Assembly: GCA_963792675.1 (NCBI GenBank) | Contig: CAWBWT010000002.1 | Span: forward strand, 3,534,001-3,598,000 | Source: JBBROS01 sp963792675 | GTDB taxonomy: Bacteria; Pseudomonadota; Alphaproteobacteria; Acetobacterales; Acetobacteraceae | Direction: 5' to 3' | DNA length: 64,000 nucleotides | The notes under the pieces: model-generated | The model's input: the letters and a program-made list of their open reading frames with translations, nothing else | Told to the model about the DNA's origin: nothing | Databases searched by the model: none | Position numbers and translations under genes: made by a program | Part shown: piece after piece, positions 34,956 to 43,163 of the stretch | How the letters are laid out: every line of letters begins with the position of its first letter | Numbering within the stretch: position 1 is the first letter of the stretch

Positions 34956-36239
34956 ATGCAGCGCTTCCTCCGCATCTGGCTGGTCGCCCTGTTCGGCTTT
35001 GCGGCCGCCGTCCTGGCGCTCACCGTCGGCGTCGATCCCTACGGCGTGCTCGGCACGCCGCGCATCGCCGGGCTCACGGCCGACAAGCCGGCCGCCGCCG
35101 ACCGGCCGCGCCTGACCAAGCCCTACCTTGTCGAGCGGCAGGACTGGTCCACCCTGCTGCTCGGCGCGTCCAATGCCGATGTCGGCTTCGATCCGCAAAG
35201 CCCGGCCTGGCCGGACGCCGCGCGCCCGGTGTTCAACCTCGCCATCGACGGCAGCGGTCCCGCGACCCAGGCGCGGTTCCTGCAGCACGCGCTCGAAACG
35301 CGGCACCCCAAGCTCGTGCTGATCGGCGTCACGTTCGAGGACGCGATGGTGTTCCCCGCCCGGCGCGTCTCGGCGGCGGTGTCGGCGCAGGCCGCCTACG
35401 AACCGCGCCTGCGCGTCGCGGCCGACGGGACGGCCAATGCCGGGTTCGCCCAGGCGCGCCTCGAGGACCTCGCCTTTGCCACCTTCTCGACCCAGGCGCT
35501 CGCCGACAGCCTGACGACGCTGCTGCGCCAAGGCGATCCCGAGCGGACCCGGCAAACCGCGGAGGGCCGCAACAGCGCCGGCAATTTCGCCCGGTGGCTG
35601 CGCACCGAGGGCGCCTATTCGCTGTTCATGACCAAGGATCGCGAGAAGACGCCGCAACTGCTGTCCTGGGCGTTCGAGCCGCTGACGGCGGTGGCGGGGG
35701 TGGCGGACATGGTCCGCCTCAGCCATGCGCATGGCGCCCAGCCGATCGTGTTCATCATGCCGAGCCATGTCGACCAGCTCGAAATCCTCCGCCAAACCGG
35801 ACTGACGCCGTTGTTCGAACGCTGGAAGCAGGACCTCGCCCGCACGATCGAGACGGCCGCCGGCGCCGATCCGGTCCCGCTATGGGACTTCTCCGGCTAC
35901 AGCCCCTACACGACCGAAGCGCTGCCCGGGCCCGGCGACACGACCCGGTCGCCGCAATGGTTCTGGGAGTTCGTGCATTTCCGGGCGGCGCTCGGCGACC
36001 TGATGGTCCGCCGCATGCTGGACGCCGGCGGCCCGGCCGACCTTGGCGCCCGGATCACCAGCGCCACCCTGCCTGCGCACTTCGCCGCCTTCGCCGACGC
36101 GCAGCTTGCCTGGGTCGCGGCCCATCCCGGCGACGTCCGCCGCTTGGCCTCCGTGGTCGACGCCGCGGCCAGGTCCGTGTGCGGCGGACCCGTTCAAGCC
36201 TGTCCGCGGCCGGGCATCCAAGCGACCGCCAGCCGATGA
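34956..36239 (+). CDS. SGNH-like acyltransferase partner of MBOAT (AlgJ/AlgX-like role)
   Basis: This protein of 427 residues has an N-terminal membrane anchor or signal (FLRIWLVALFGFAAAVLALTVG). The rest is predicted periplasmic. LLLGASNADVGFDP near residue 68 resembles block I of SGNH hydrolases (GxS), and FNLAIDGSGPATQARFLQHAL follows. A late aspartate/histidine pair is suggested by EFVHFRAALGDLMVRRML near residue 340. Such proteins accompany MBOATs and complete acyl transfer to the sugar. It starts three bases after the MBOAT stop. The assignment rests on these motifs and on position, not on a named family. Confidence 0.75.
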   Translation: MQRFLRIWLVALFGFAAAVLALTVGVDPYGVLGTPRIAGLTADKPAAADRPRLTKPYLVERQDWSTLLLGASNADVGFDPQSPAWPDAARPVFNLAIDGSGPATQARFLQHALETRHPKLVLIGVTFEDAMVFPARRVSAAVSAQAAYEPRLRVAADGTANAGFAQARLEDLAFATFSTQALADSLTTLLRQGDPERTRQTAEGRNSAGNFARWLRTEGAYSLFMTKDREKTPQLLSWAFEPLTAVAGVADMVRLSHAHGAQPIVFIMPSHVDQLEILRQTGLTPLFERWKQDLARTIETAAGADPVPLWDFSGYSPYTTEALPGPGDTTRSPQWFWEFVHFRAALGDLMVRRMLDAGGPADLGARITSATLPAHFAAFADAQLAWVAAHPGDVRRLASVVDAAARSVCGGPVQACPRPGIQATASR

Positions 36240-36249
36240 GGTGCACGTT

Positions 36250-37566
36250 TTGAAGATTTCCGTGTTCGGCGTCGGCTATGTCGGCGCGGTCTCGGCCGGC
36301 TGCCTGGTCTCGCTCGGGTTCGATGTGGTCGCGGTGGACATCTCGCCGGACAAGATCGCGCTGCTCAAGCGCGGCATCTCGCCGATCGTCGAGGCCGAGA
36401 TCGACACGCTCATCGCCGGCGCCGTGGCCGGCGGCCGCCTGCAGGCGACCGACGACGTGGCCGGCGCGGTGCGCGACACCGACGTGTCGTTCATCAGCGT
36501 CGGCACGCCGAGCGCCGCGGACGGCAGCGTGTCGATGGCGGCCGTGGACGAGGTGGTCCGCGCCATCGGCGCCGCGATCGGCGCCAAGGCGGCCCCGCAC
36601 GTGGTGGTCATGCGCAGCACCGTACCGCCCGGCACCGCCGAGGAGCGCGTACTGCCGGCGCTCGAGGCTGCCAGCGGCAAGCGGCATGGCCACGGCTTCA
36701 CCTATTACAGCAACCCCGAATTCCTGCGCGAAGGCACCTCGGTGCGCGACTTCCACGCCCCGCCCTTCACGCTGATCGGCGCCGCCGCAGGCGACGACGC
36801 GCCGGCGCTGCGCGCCATCTACGCCGCGGTGGACGCCCCCGTGCATGTGGCGCCGTTCCGCATCGCCGAGTCGGTGAAATACCTGTCGAATGCCTACCAC
36901 GCCGTGAAGCTGGCCTTCGCCAACGAGGCGGGCGGCATCCTGGCCGCTTATGGCGTCGATGCGCGCGAAGCGTTCCGGCTGTTCTGCGAGGACCGCAGCC
37001 TGAACGTCTCGGCCGCCTACCTGCGGCCCGGCTTCGCGTTCGGAGGCTCCTGCCTGCCGAAGGACATGCGCAGCCTGCTGGCGCTGGCCGACCAGCGCGA
37101 CGTGCCGGCGCCGTTCCTGGGCCAGGTGATGCCGAGCAACGACGCGATCATCGCCCGCACCTTCGGCATGATCGCCAAGCACCGGCGCGGCCGGGTTGCG
37201 CTATTCGGGCTCGCCTTCAAGCCCGGCACCGACGACATGCGCGAAAGTCCGTTCGTGGTGCTGGCCGAGCGCCTGCTGGGCCGCGGCTGGGAGCTGCGCA
37301 TCTTCGACCGCCACGTGCAGACCGCCCGCCTGGTCGGCAGCAACCTGGCCTTCATCGAGCGCGAGATCCCGCACCTCGACCGCCTGCTGGTCCCGACCGT
37401 GGAGGAGGCGCTCGACGGCGCCGGGCTGGTGATCCTGGGCCACCTCGGCGGCGAAGACCGCAAAGCGCTGCTGTCCGGGCTGACCGGCCAGGCGGTGATC
37501 GACCTGGCCGGCTTGCCCGAGCTGCAGCGGCACGAAGGGATCGCCTATCAAGGCCTCTGCTGGTGA
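36250..37566 (+). CDS. algD: GDP-mannose / UDP-glucose-type 6-dehydrogenase (AlgD-like)
   Basis: This NAD-dependent four-electron sugar-nucleotide dehydrogenase has 438 residues. The start KISVFGVGYVGAVSAGCL is closest to AlgD, the GDP-mannose 6-dehydrogenase. Landmarks are SVGTPSAADGSVSMAAV near residue 85, RSTVPPGTAEERVLP near 122, and YSNPEFLREGTSVRDF near 155. The catalytic cysteine lies in PGFAFGGSCLPKDMRSLLAL near 262. TTG at 36250 is preferred because GAGG lies at suitable spacing and the protein then begins KISVFG. An in-frame GTG at 36241 adds three residues. GDP-mannuronate would be the product if the AlgD assignment holds; UDP-glucose specificity is the alternative. Confidence 0.88.
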   Translation: MKISVFGVGYVGAVSAGCLVSLGFDVVAVDISPDKIALLKRGISPIVEAEIDTLIAGAVAGGRLQATDDVAGAVRDTDVSFISVGTPSAADGSVSMAAVDEVVRAIGAAIGAKAAPHVVVMRSTVPPGTAEERVLPALEAASGKRHGHGFTYYSNPEFLREGTSVRDFHAPPFTLIGAAAGDDAPALRAIYAAVDAPVHVAPFRIAESVKYLSNAYHAVKLAFANEAGGILAAYGVDAREAFRLFCEDRSLNVSAAYLRPGFAFGGSCLPKDMRSLLALADQRDVPAPFLGQVMPSNDAIIARTFGMIAKHRRGRVALFGLAFKPGTDDMRESPFVVLAERLLGRGWELRIFDRHVQTARLVGSNLAFIEREIPHLDRLLVPTVEEALDGAGLVILGHLGGEDRKALLSGLTGQAVIDLAGLPELQRHEGIAYQGLCW

Positions 37567-38828
37567 CGACCGCCACGCGTACGATGAACCTCAGCCACCT
37601 GAGGACCGCGCAAAAGCCTACTCTCCTGTTCATCTCTCCCCGCTTTCTGTTCCCCACCGACGAGGGCGGGAAGATCCGCACCGCCAACATCCTGCGGCGG
37701 CTGAAGGGCGGCGCGTTCCGCATCGTGCTCGCCTCGCCCGTGCCGCCCGACGCCGGCCGCCACCGCGCCGACATCGATGCGGTTTGCGACACCTTCCACC
37801 CCTGGCCCGCGACGCCGTCCGGCACCCTGCGGCGTCTGCGCGCGCTGCTCGACCGGCGCCCGGTCTCGGTCGCGACCGACGACACGCCGGCCGGGCGCGC
37901 CGCGGTGGCCCGCGCCTTGGACGCGACGCCGGACGTCGTGCTGGTGGATTTCCCGCATGCCGCCGTGCTCGCGCCCGGCCCCATTCCGGCGGCGTCCGTG
38001 TGCTTCACCCACAATGTCGAGGCCGAGATCTACGAGCGCCACGCCCGGGTCGCGACCGGGCCGATGCGATTGCTGTGGCCCGGCCAGGCACGCAAGATGC
38101 AGCGCTTCGAGGGCAGCACGCTGCGCCGCTTCGACCGCGTGATCGCAGTGTCCCGGCGGGACGCCGCCGCGCTGCAGGCCCGGTTTGCCCTGCCCCGGGT
38201 GGACCCGATCGATACCGGCGTGGACCTCGTCTTCTTCCAGCCCACGCCGCCGCCGCCGCAGCCGGCGCCCGACGCCGGCACCATCGTGTTCACCGGCGTC
38301 ATGGACAGCCCGGCCAATATCGAGGGCATTCGCTTCCTGCTCGACCGCGTCTGGCCCGGCCTGATTGCCGCACGCCCGGCCGTCCGCCTGCTGGTGGTCG
38401 GCCGCAACCCGCCCGAAAGCCTGGTGCGCGCTGCCCCGCCCGGCGTGCGCTTTACCGGCACCGTGGACGACATCCGCCCGCACGTCGCGACCGCCCATCT
38501 GGCGGTGATCCCGCTCAACGTCGGCAGCGGCACGCGGATCAAGGCGTTCGAGGCGATGGCGATGGGCCGTCCGGTGGTGTCGACTACGATCGGCGTCGAA
38601 GGCCTCGACGTCGTGCCCGGCGAGCATCTGCTCGTCGCCGACGATGCGGCATCGTTCACCGCTGCCGTGCTGCGCCTGCTCGACGACGAGCGGCTTCGCA
38701 CCGGTCTGGCCGCCAATGCCCGCCTGTTGATCGAGCAGAAGTTTTCCTGGGCCCACGTCGCCCGGCAGCTCGAAGCCGTGTGCGTGGACGCGCTCGCCGC
38801 CCGGCCGAACTTGCGCGGACAGGAATAA
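37563..38828 (+). CDS. Glycosyltransferase family 4 protein
   Basis: This cytosolic GT-B-fold glycosyltransferase has 421 residues. The donor-binding C-terminal half has IVFTGVMDSPANIEGIRFLL near residue 240, VRFTGTVDDIRPHVATAHLA near 300, and IPLNVGSGTRIKAFEAMAMG with GRPVVSTTIGVEGL near 318. The N-terminal half has SPRFLFPTDEGGKIRTANIL. The GTG at 37563 overlaps the dehydrogenase stop (GTGA). A later ATG (residue 8) is possible. It ends the MBOAT operon and probably adds a sugar to the polymer. Donor and acceptor are not predictable. Confidence 0.9.
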   Translation: MTTATRTMNLSHLRTAQKPTLLFISPRFLFPTDEGGKIRTANILRRLKGGAFRIVLASPVPPDAGRHRADIDAVCDTFHPWPATPSGTLRRLRALLDRRPVSVATDDTPAGRAAVARALDATPDVVLVDFPHAAVLAPGPIPAASVCFTHNVEAEIYERHARVATGPMRLLWPGQARKMQRFEGSTLRRFDRVIAVSRRDAAALQARFALPRVDPIDTGVDLVFFQPTPPPPQPAPDAGTIVFTGVMDSPANIEGIRFLLDRVWPGLIAARPAVRLLVVGRNPPESLVRAAPPGVRFTGTVDDIRPHVATAHLAVIPLNVGSGTRIKAFEAMAMGRPVVSTTIGVEGLDVVPGEHLLVADDAASFTAAVLRLLDDERLRTGLAANARLLIEQKFSWAHVARQLEAVCVDALAARPNLRGQE

Positions 38829-38844
38829 CCGCTAGGTAACGCCC

Positions 38845-39865
38845 ATGCCGGAGCAGATCGAGACCGACGTCGCCATCATCGGGGCGGGGCCCGTGGGCCT
38901 GTTTGCCGCGTTCGAGTGCGGGATGCTGAAGCTCCGGAGCGTGCTGATCGACGCGCTCAGCGAGGTTGGCGGCCAGTGCGCGGCGCTTTACCCGGAAAAG
39001 CCGATTTACGACATCCCCGCCCATCCGGCGATCGCCGCCGGGCACCTGATCGGCAACCTCGAGGCGCAGATCGCGCCGTTCGATGTCCCGCGCCTGCTGG
39101 GCCGCCGGGTGGACCACCTGTCGGGCAGCGTTGGCGCCTTTACGCTCGGCACCGACAAGGGCGACACGGTCCGCTGCAAGGCGGTCATGGTCGCGGCCGG
39201 CGCCGGCGCGTTCGGCCCCAACCGGCCGCCGCTGGCCGGGCTGCACGCCTTCGAGGAAACCGGCGGGGTGCAATACCTGGTCAAGCGCCGCGAAGACTTC
39301 CGCGGCCGCCGGGTCGTGATCGCCGGCGGCGGCGACAGCGCGGTGGATTGGGCGCTGTCACTGAAGGAGGTGGCCGAACAGGTGTTCGTCGTACACCGCC
39401 GGGCCAAGTTCCGCGCTGCGCCGGAGACGGCGGCGCAACTCGACGCCGCCGCCGGCCGGGGCGAGCTGGAGCTGGTGATCCCCTACCAGCTGCACGCGCT
39501 GCACGGCGCGGGTGGCACGCTCGAGGCGGTCGAGGTCGCGCACCTCGACGGCAGTACCGCGCCGGCTCGAAGCCGACTGCCTGCTGCCGTTCTTCGGCCT
39601 GTCGATGGATCTCGGGCCGATCGCCGGCTGGGGCCTCGATTTGCAGCATATGCACGTGCAGGTGACGCCCGCGACCTGCGAAACCAGCACGCCGGGGGTG
39701 TTTGCCATCGGCGACGTCGCCACCTACGCCGGCAAGCTCAAGCTGATCCTGCAGGGGTTCTCGGAGGGCGCCATGGCCGCGCACGCCATTCACCCGATCG
39801 TCAACCCCGGCGTCGCGCTGCACTTCGAATACAGCACCAGCAAGGGCGTGCCCGCGGCCGCTTGA
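38845..39865 (+). CDS. Ferredoxin-NADP+ reductase, thioredoxin-reductase-like, frame broken
   Basis: This flavoprotein moves electrons between NADPH and ferredoxin or flavodoxin. The start ETDVAIIGAGPVGLFAAFECG is the FAD-binding motif. GGQCAALYPEKPIYDIPAHP (about residue 42) is diagnostic for the TrxR-like FNR group, which lacks the CxxC of thioredoxin reductase. The NADPH site is VVIAGGGDSAVDWALSL near 155. At about 39565 one base is surplus; the C-terminal part EADCLLPFFGLSMDLGPI through VFAIGDVATYAGKLKLI to FEYSTSKGVPAAA is in another frame. Rebuilt length is about 339 residues, as expected. The stop overlaps the next ATG by one base. Confidence 0.9.
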
Positions 39866-40770
39866 TGTCGTCCTCGTCCACTGACGCCATCCGCGCCGAG
39901 GCGCTGACGAAACGCTACGGCGACGTGCTGGCGGTCGACGGGCTGTCGTTCGCGGTGCCGCCCGGCGGCACGCTTGGATTGCTCGGCGGCAACGGCGCCG
40001 GCAAGACGACCACCATCTCCATGCTGCTCGGCCTGCTGCTGCCGAGCGCCGGGCGGATCAGCGTGCTCGGCCACGACATGGCGACCGACCGGTTCGACGC
40101 CCTGGCGCGGATGAACTTCTCATCCCCCTACATCTCGCTGCCGGCCCGGCTCACGGTGCGGGAGAACCTGCGCGTCTACGGCCATCTCTATAACGTACGC
40201 AAGCTGGAGCGGCGCATCGCCGAGCTCGCCGACGAGCTGGACCTGCACGGCTTCCTCGATCGTCCGGCCGGGCAGTTGAGCGCCGGGCAGAAGACCCGCG
40301 TGGCGCTCGGCAAGTCGCTCATCAACCGGCCGGACGTGCTGCTGCTCGACGAGCCGACCGCCAGCCTCGACCCCGACACCGGCGACATGGTTCGCACCCG
40401 GCTCGAGCGCTACCGGGCCGAAAGCGGCTGCGCCATCCTGCTTGCCAGCCACAACATGAGCGAGGTGGAGCGGCTGTGCGACACGGTGGTGATGCTGAAG
40501 CAAGGCCGCGCGGTCGACGGCGGCGCCCCTGCGGACCTGATCGCCCGGTATGGTCGCGATGACCTCGAGCAGGTGTTCCTCGATATCGCGCGGAGCAACG
40601 CGCCGCCTCCGGCAGATGGCCGGATCAAGTCCGGCCATGACGTGGTGGGCGAGGCGGCACGGTCGGGTGACGCGGACAAGCTGCAAACGACGTCATCCCC
40701 GGACTTGTTCCGGGGATCCCTCGCCCGTCAGGACGCCCGCCCGCAGCCCGCGTCGAGCTCGGCCAAGTGA
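39865..40770 (+). CDS. ABC transporter ATP-binding protein with repeat-encoded tail
   Basis: This cytosolic ATPase of an ABC-2 type exporter has 301 residues. Walker A is LLGGNGAGKTTTISMLLGLL (about residue 45), the signature GQLSAGQKTRVALGKSL is near 137, Walker B is VLLLDEPTASLDPDTG near 160, and the H-loop is LLASHNMSE near 193. The normal domain ends near residue 250 (DDLEQVFLDIARSN). The remaining 50 residues (DGRIKSGHDV through TSSPDLFRGSLARQ) are encoded by a palindromic repeat that is read through in frame to the overlap with the permease gene. Substrate unknown. Confidence 0.92.
   Translation: MSSSSTDAIRAEALTKRYGDVLAVDGLSFAVPPGGTLGLLGGNGAGKTTTISMLLGLLLPSAGRISVLGHDMATDRFDALARMNFSSPYISLPARLTVRENLRVYGHLYNVRKLERRIAELADELDLHGFLDRPAGQLSAGQKTRVALGKSLINRPDVLLLDEPTASLDPDTGDMVRTRLERYRAESGCAILLASHNMSEVERLCDTVVMLKQGRAVDGGAPADLIARYGRDDLEQVFLDIARSNAPPPADGRIKSGHDVVGEAARSGDADKLQTTSSPDLFRGSLARQDARPQPASSSAK
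40616..40717. repeat. Palindromic repeat, copy 4, at the end of the ABC ATPase gene
   Basis: A perfect 23-bp palindrome at 40616-40638 with core CCGGATCAAGTCCGG is paired with a near-perfect one at 40695-40717 with core CCGGACTTGTTCCGG. The layout and spacing match copy 1 in cobN, including the ATGG/CCAT and ATCC/GGAT flanks. It lies within the coding region, about 50 bases before the stop. Confidence 0.85.
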
Positions 40771-41558
40771 GCGCACATCGCATCTGGGGCATGATGTATC
40801 GCCATTTGTGCCTGTACCGGCATAGCTGGCCGCGCATGCTCGAGCTGATCTACTGGCCGACGCTGCAGATGTGCATCTGGGGCTTCACCACCAGCTACCT
40901 CGTGTCACGCGGGAACTCGCCGGCCGCCATCGCCGGCGGCGCGCTGCTGGGCGGCGTGCTGTTGTGGGAGGTGACGCTGCGCAGCCAGATGGGCGTCGCC
41001 ATCACCTTCCTCGAGGAGCTGTGGTCGCGCAACCTGGGCCATATCTTCGTCAGCCCGATCCGCCCCTGGGAGCTGATTGCGGCGCAAGTCGGGGTGTCGG
41101 CGCTCCGCACCTTGTTCGGCGTGCTGCCGGCAATCGGCTTGGCCTGGCTGCTGTATGCGTTCGACCTGTTCGGCATGGGGCCGGTCCTGGTGCTGTTCTT
41201 CCTCAACCTGATGGTCATGGGCTGGTGGATCGCGCTCGCCGTGGTCAGCCTGATCCTGCGCCACGGGCTCGGCGCCGAGATGCTGGCCTGGTCGGTGACG
41301 TTCGGCCTCGCACCGTTGTCGGCGGTGTTCTACCCGGTCTCCGTGCTGCCGCGTGCGGTCCAGCCGATCGCCCTGGCCTTGCCCTCCACCCACGTGTTCG
41401 AGGGCATGCGCGCCGCCCTCGTCGGCGAGATCCGCTGGGACCACCTCGCCGCCGCCGCCGGCCTGAACGTGGTCTGGACGCTGGCCGCCACCGCGCTGTT
41501 CGCCTGGCAATTCCGCCGCGCCCGCGACCGCGGCGCCTTGCTCAATCTGGGCGAATAG
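40767..41558 (+). CDS. ABC-2 type transporter permease
   Basis: This inner-membrane permease of 263 residues has six hydrophobic segments, for example PAAIAGGALLGGVLLWEVTL, GPVLVLFFLNLMVMGWWIAL and TFGLAPLSAVFYPVSVLP. The short PSTHVFEGMRAAL near residue 205 is typical of ABC-2 exporters. The GTG at 40767 overlaps the ATPase stop (GTGA), and the pair forms a complete exporter. No substrate gene is adjacent. The nearby polysaccharide operon upstream is suggestive but not evidence. Confidence 0.9.
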   Translation: MSAHRIWGMMYRHLCLYRHSWPRMLELIYWPTLQMCIWGFTTSYLVSRGNSPAAIAGGALLGGVLLWEVTLRSQMGVAITFLEELWSRNLGHIFVSPIRPWELIAAQVGVSALRTLFGVLPAIGLAWLLYAFDLFGMGPVLVLFFLNLMVMGWWIALAVVSLILRHGLGAEMLAWSVTFGLAPLSAVFYPVSVLPRAVQPIALALPSTHVFEGMRAALVGEIRWDHLAAAAGLNVVWTLAATALFAWQFRRARDRGALLNLGE

Positions 41559-41582
41559 TCGCCCGAACGGAAACCTGCATCG

Positions 41583-42200
41583 ATGGAAACCCGCTTCTGG
41601 CTGATCCGCCATGCTCTAGTGTCGGAGAACGAGCGCGCCCGGCTTTACGGCGTGATGGACGTGTCGCTCTGCCCCGACACGCTGGTGGCGCAAGAGCCGC
41701 AATATCGCGCGTTGGCGGCGCGCCTGCCGCGCCCGGCCCGCTGGGCCTGCACCCCGCTGAGCCGCACCCGCCGCACCGCGGAAGCAATCTTCGCCGCCGG
41801 CTATCCCGAGCAGAAGCTCGCCGTCATCCCCGGTCTGATCGAGCAGAATCTAGGAGATTATCAGGGCTTGGTGCACGCCGACCTTCCCGGCCGCCTCACC
41901 GTCCCGGCGCACCCGTTTTGGCCGCTCTCGGCCACCGAACGGCCGCCCGGCGGCGAAAGCATGGAGGAGGTCGTGCACCGGGTCGGCCGCACGATGGATC
42001 GATTGGCGGCGGATTTCGGCGGCGAGGACGTGGTGATCGTCAGCCATGGCGGCGCCATCCGGGCCGCCGTGGCCCATGCGGTCGGCGCCACGGCGGAGCA
42101 GGCGCTGCATTTCTCCATCCACAACATTTCGCTGACCCGGCTGGAGCGGGTGCCCGAAGGCTGGCGCGTCGTATGCGTGAACGAGTGGCCGGGCGTTTAA
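41583..42200 (+). CDS. Histidine phosphatase family protein
   Basis: This cytosolic protein of 205 residues is from the phosphoglycerate mutase/acid phosphatase superfamily. The catalytic motif LIRHALVSEN near residue 8 has RHA in place of the usual RHG. CTPLSRTRRTAEAIF near 57 and the late VIVSHGGAIRAAVAHAVG near 150 supply the other active-site Arg and His. The length is close to that of the CobC alpha-ribazole phosphatases, so a role in lower-ligand synthesis is possible but unsupported by context. It follows the ABC permease by 24 bp. Confidence 0.85.
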   Translation: METRFWLIRHALVSENERARLYGVMDVSLCPDTLVAQEPQYRALAARLPRPARWACTPLSRTRRTAEAIFAAGYPEQKLAVIPGLIEQNLGDYQGLVHADLPGRLTVPAHPFWPLSATERPPGGESMEEVVHRVGRTMDRLAADFGGEDVVIVSHGGAIRAAVAHAVGATAEQALHFSIHNISLTRLERVPEGWRVVCVNEWPGV

Positions 42201-42220
42201 TGCCGGGCGTGTAGGCGCCG

Positions 42221-42649
42221 CTACTCCGGCAGGGTTTCACCCGAACCACCGATCTCGGCCGGGAAGTCTTTCAGTTTCGGCAGCCCGTCCCGCATCGGAA
42301 GCACCGTTTCCGCATAGTTGAGGTGCACCGACGGCGTGAACGGCAGGTCGGGGAGGGTTGCCGCGAACACGTCGACCATCGTCAAAGGCGGATGCCGGGT
42401 CATCAGATGGCCGCCGCACAGGCGGCAGTATTGCCGCTCGCTCATCGGCGTCTTGGCGAAGGTGGCGACGTGCTCGGCGCCCTTCGTCACTTGCACGGCG
42501 TCGGGCGACCACAGGCTGAAGGCGTTGACCGGGCCGCCGGACCAGGATCGGCACGACCGGCAATGACAGTATCCCATGACACTGGGTGCGCCGGTCACCT
42601 GGAGTTCGACGGCGCCGCAAAAGCAGGCGCCTGCGTGAGTGTCGCTCAT
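42221..42649 (-). CDS. GFA (CENP-V/GFA) domain protein
   Basis: This 142-residue zinc-binding protein belongs to the glutathione-dependent formaldehyde-activating fold family. The cysteine pattern is clear: GACFCGAVELQVTG at the N-terminus, YCHCRSCRSWSGG near residue 27, and YCRLCGGHLMTRHPP near 74. A strong ribosome-binding site (GGGAGG) precedes the ATG at 42649. Despite the family name most members have no proven formaldehyde role. It is convergent with the histidine phosphatase gene. Confidence 0.92.
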   Translation of the reverse strand: MSDTHAGACFCGAVELQVTGAPSVMGYCHCRSCRSWSGGPVNAFSLWSPDAVQVTKGAEHVATFAKTPMSERQYCRLCGGHLMTRHPPLTMVDVFAATLPDLPFTPSVHLNYAETVLPMRDGLPKLKDFPAEIGGSGETLPE

Positions 42650-42724
42650 GGTTTCCTCCCGTTATGATGGCCGTCAGCTTCGCTCACCGCCGCAGCATCG
42701 GCAATCACGGCCCGTCAGGGGGAA

Positions 42725-43054
42725 TGGTGTCCGCGGCGGGATTCGAACCCACGGCCCCAGGATTCATCCCACTTCGGCTTTCGCCGCCGCCTGCCCGTCG
42801 CCAGGCCGGCGTTCGTGGTCTGGACTGTCCCTTCGCCATGGGCCCGCCAGGGCCGAAACCCCGCAAACCGTTAGGCGCCGCCCGTCCAGTCTCTACACCG
42901 TCCCGGTTTTTTCGACCGGGCTTGGCTCGGGATCGGCATGGCGCGAGCGCACCGCAGCGTTCCCCGACTTTGAGCGGATCCACGGCGCCGTTTCCAAGCG
43001 CCGCGCCCAATTACCTTAGGAATCCTGTGCTCTATCCTGCTGAGCTACGCGGAC
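42725..43054 (-). tRNA. tRNA-Arg(CCU) interrupted by a group I intron
   Basis: The 5' exon (43054-43018, 37 nt) starts GTCCGCGTAGCTCAGCAGGA and ends in the anticodon ...TTCCT. The 3' exon (42764-42725, 40 nt) starts AATCCTG and ends CGCGGACACCA, with CCA encoded. Joined, they give a 77-nt tRNA with a 7-bp acceptor stem (GTCCGCG/CGCGGAC), D-stem GCTC/GAGC, anticodon stem CAGGA/TCCTG with loop TTCCTAA, and T-arm GTGGG-TTCGAAT-CCCGC. The intron falls directly after the anticodon. Confidence 0.95.
42765..43017 (-). ncRNA. Group I self-splicing intron (IC3-like), 253 nt
   Basis: Conserved core pieces visible on the minus strand are CCGAGCCAAGC at 42930-42920, GGTGTAGAGACTGGACGG at 42899-42882, CGCCTAACGG around 42875, and GGACAGTCCAG at 42830-42820. 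These match the core of the tRNA group I introns known from Azoarcus tRNA-Ile and Agrobacterium tRNA-Arg. The preceding exon ends in T and the intron ends in G, as group I splicing requires. A candidate internal guide is the GGG shortly after the splice site. No endonuclease gene is present. Confidence 0.93.
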
Positions 43055-43163
43055 GACACGGGCGCACCATAACCGTGCCGCGACGGCGCCGCCACCCCTG
43101 TTCGACGTGCCCGGCACGGTGCAGGATTGACGGGAAACGCCAAAAGCGACGAACGGGGACGAC

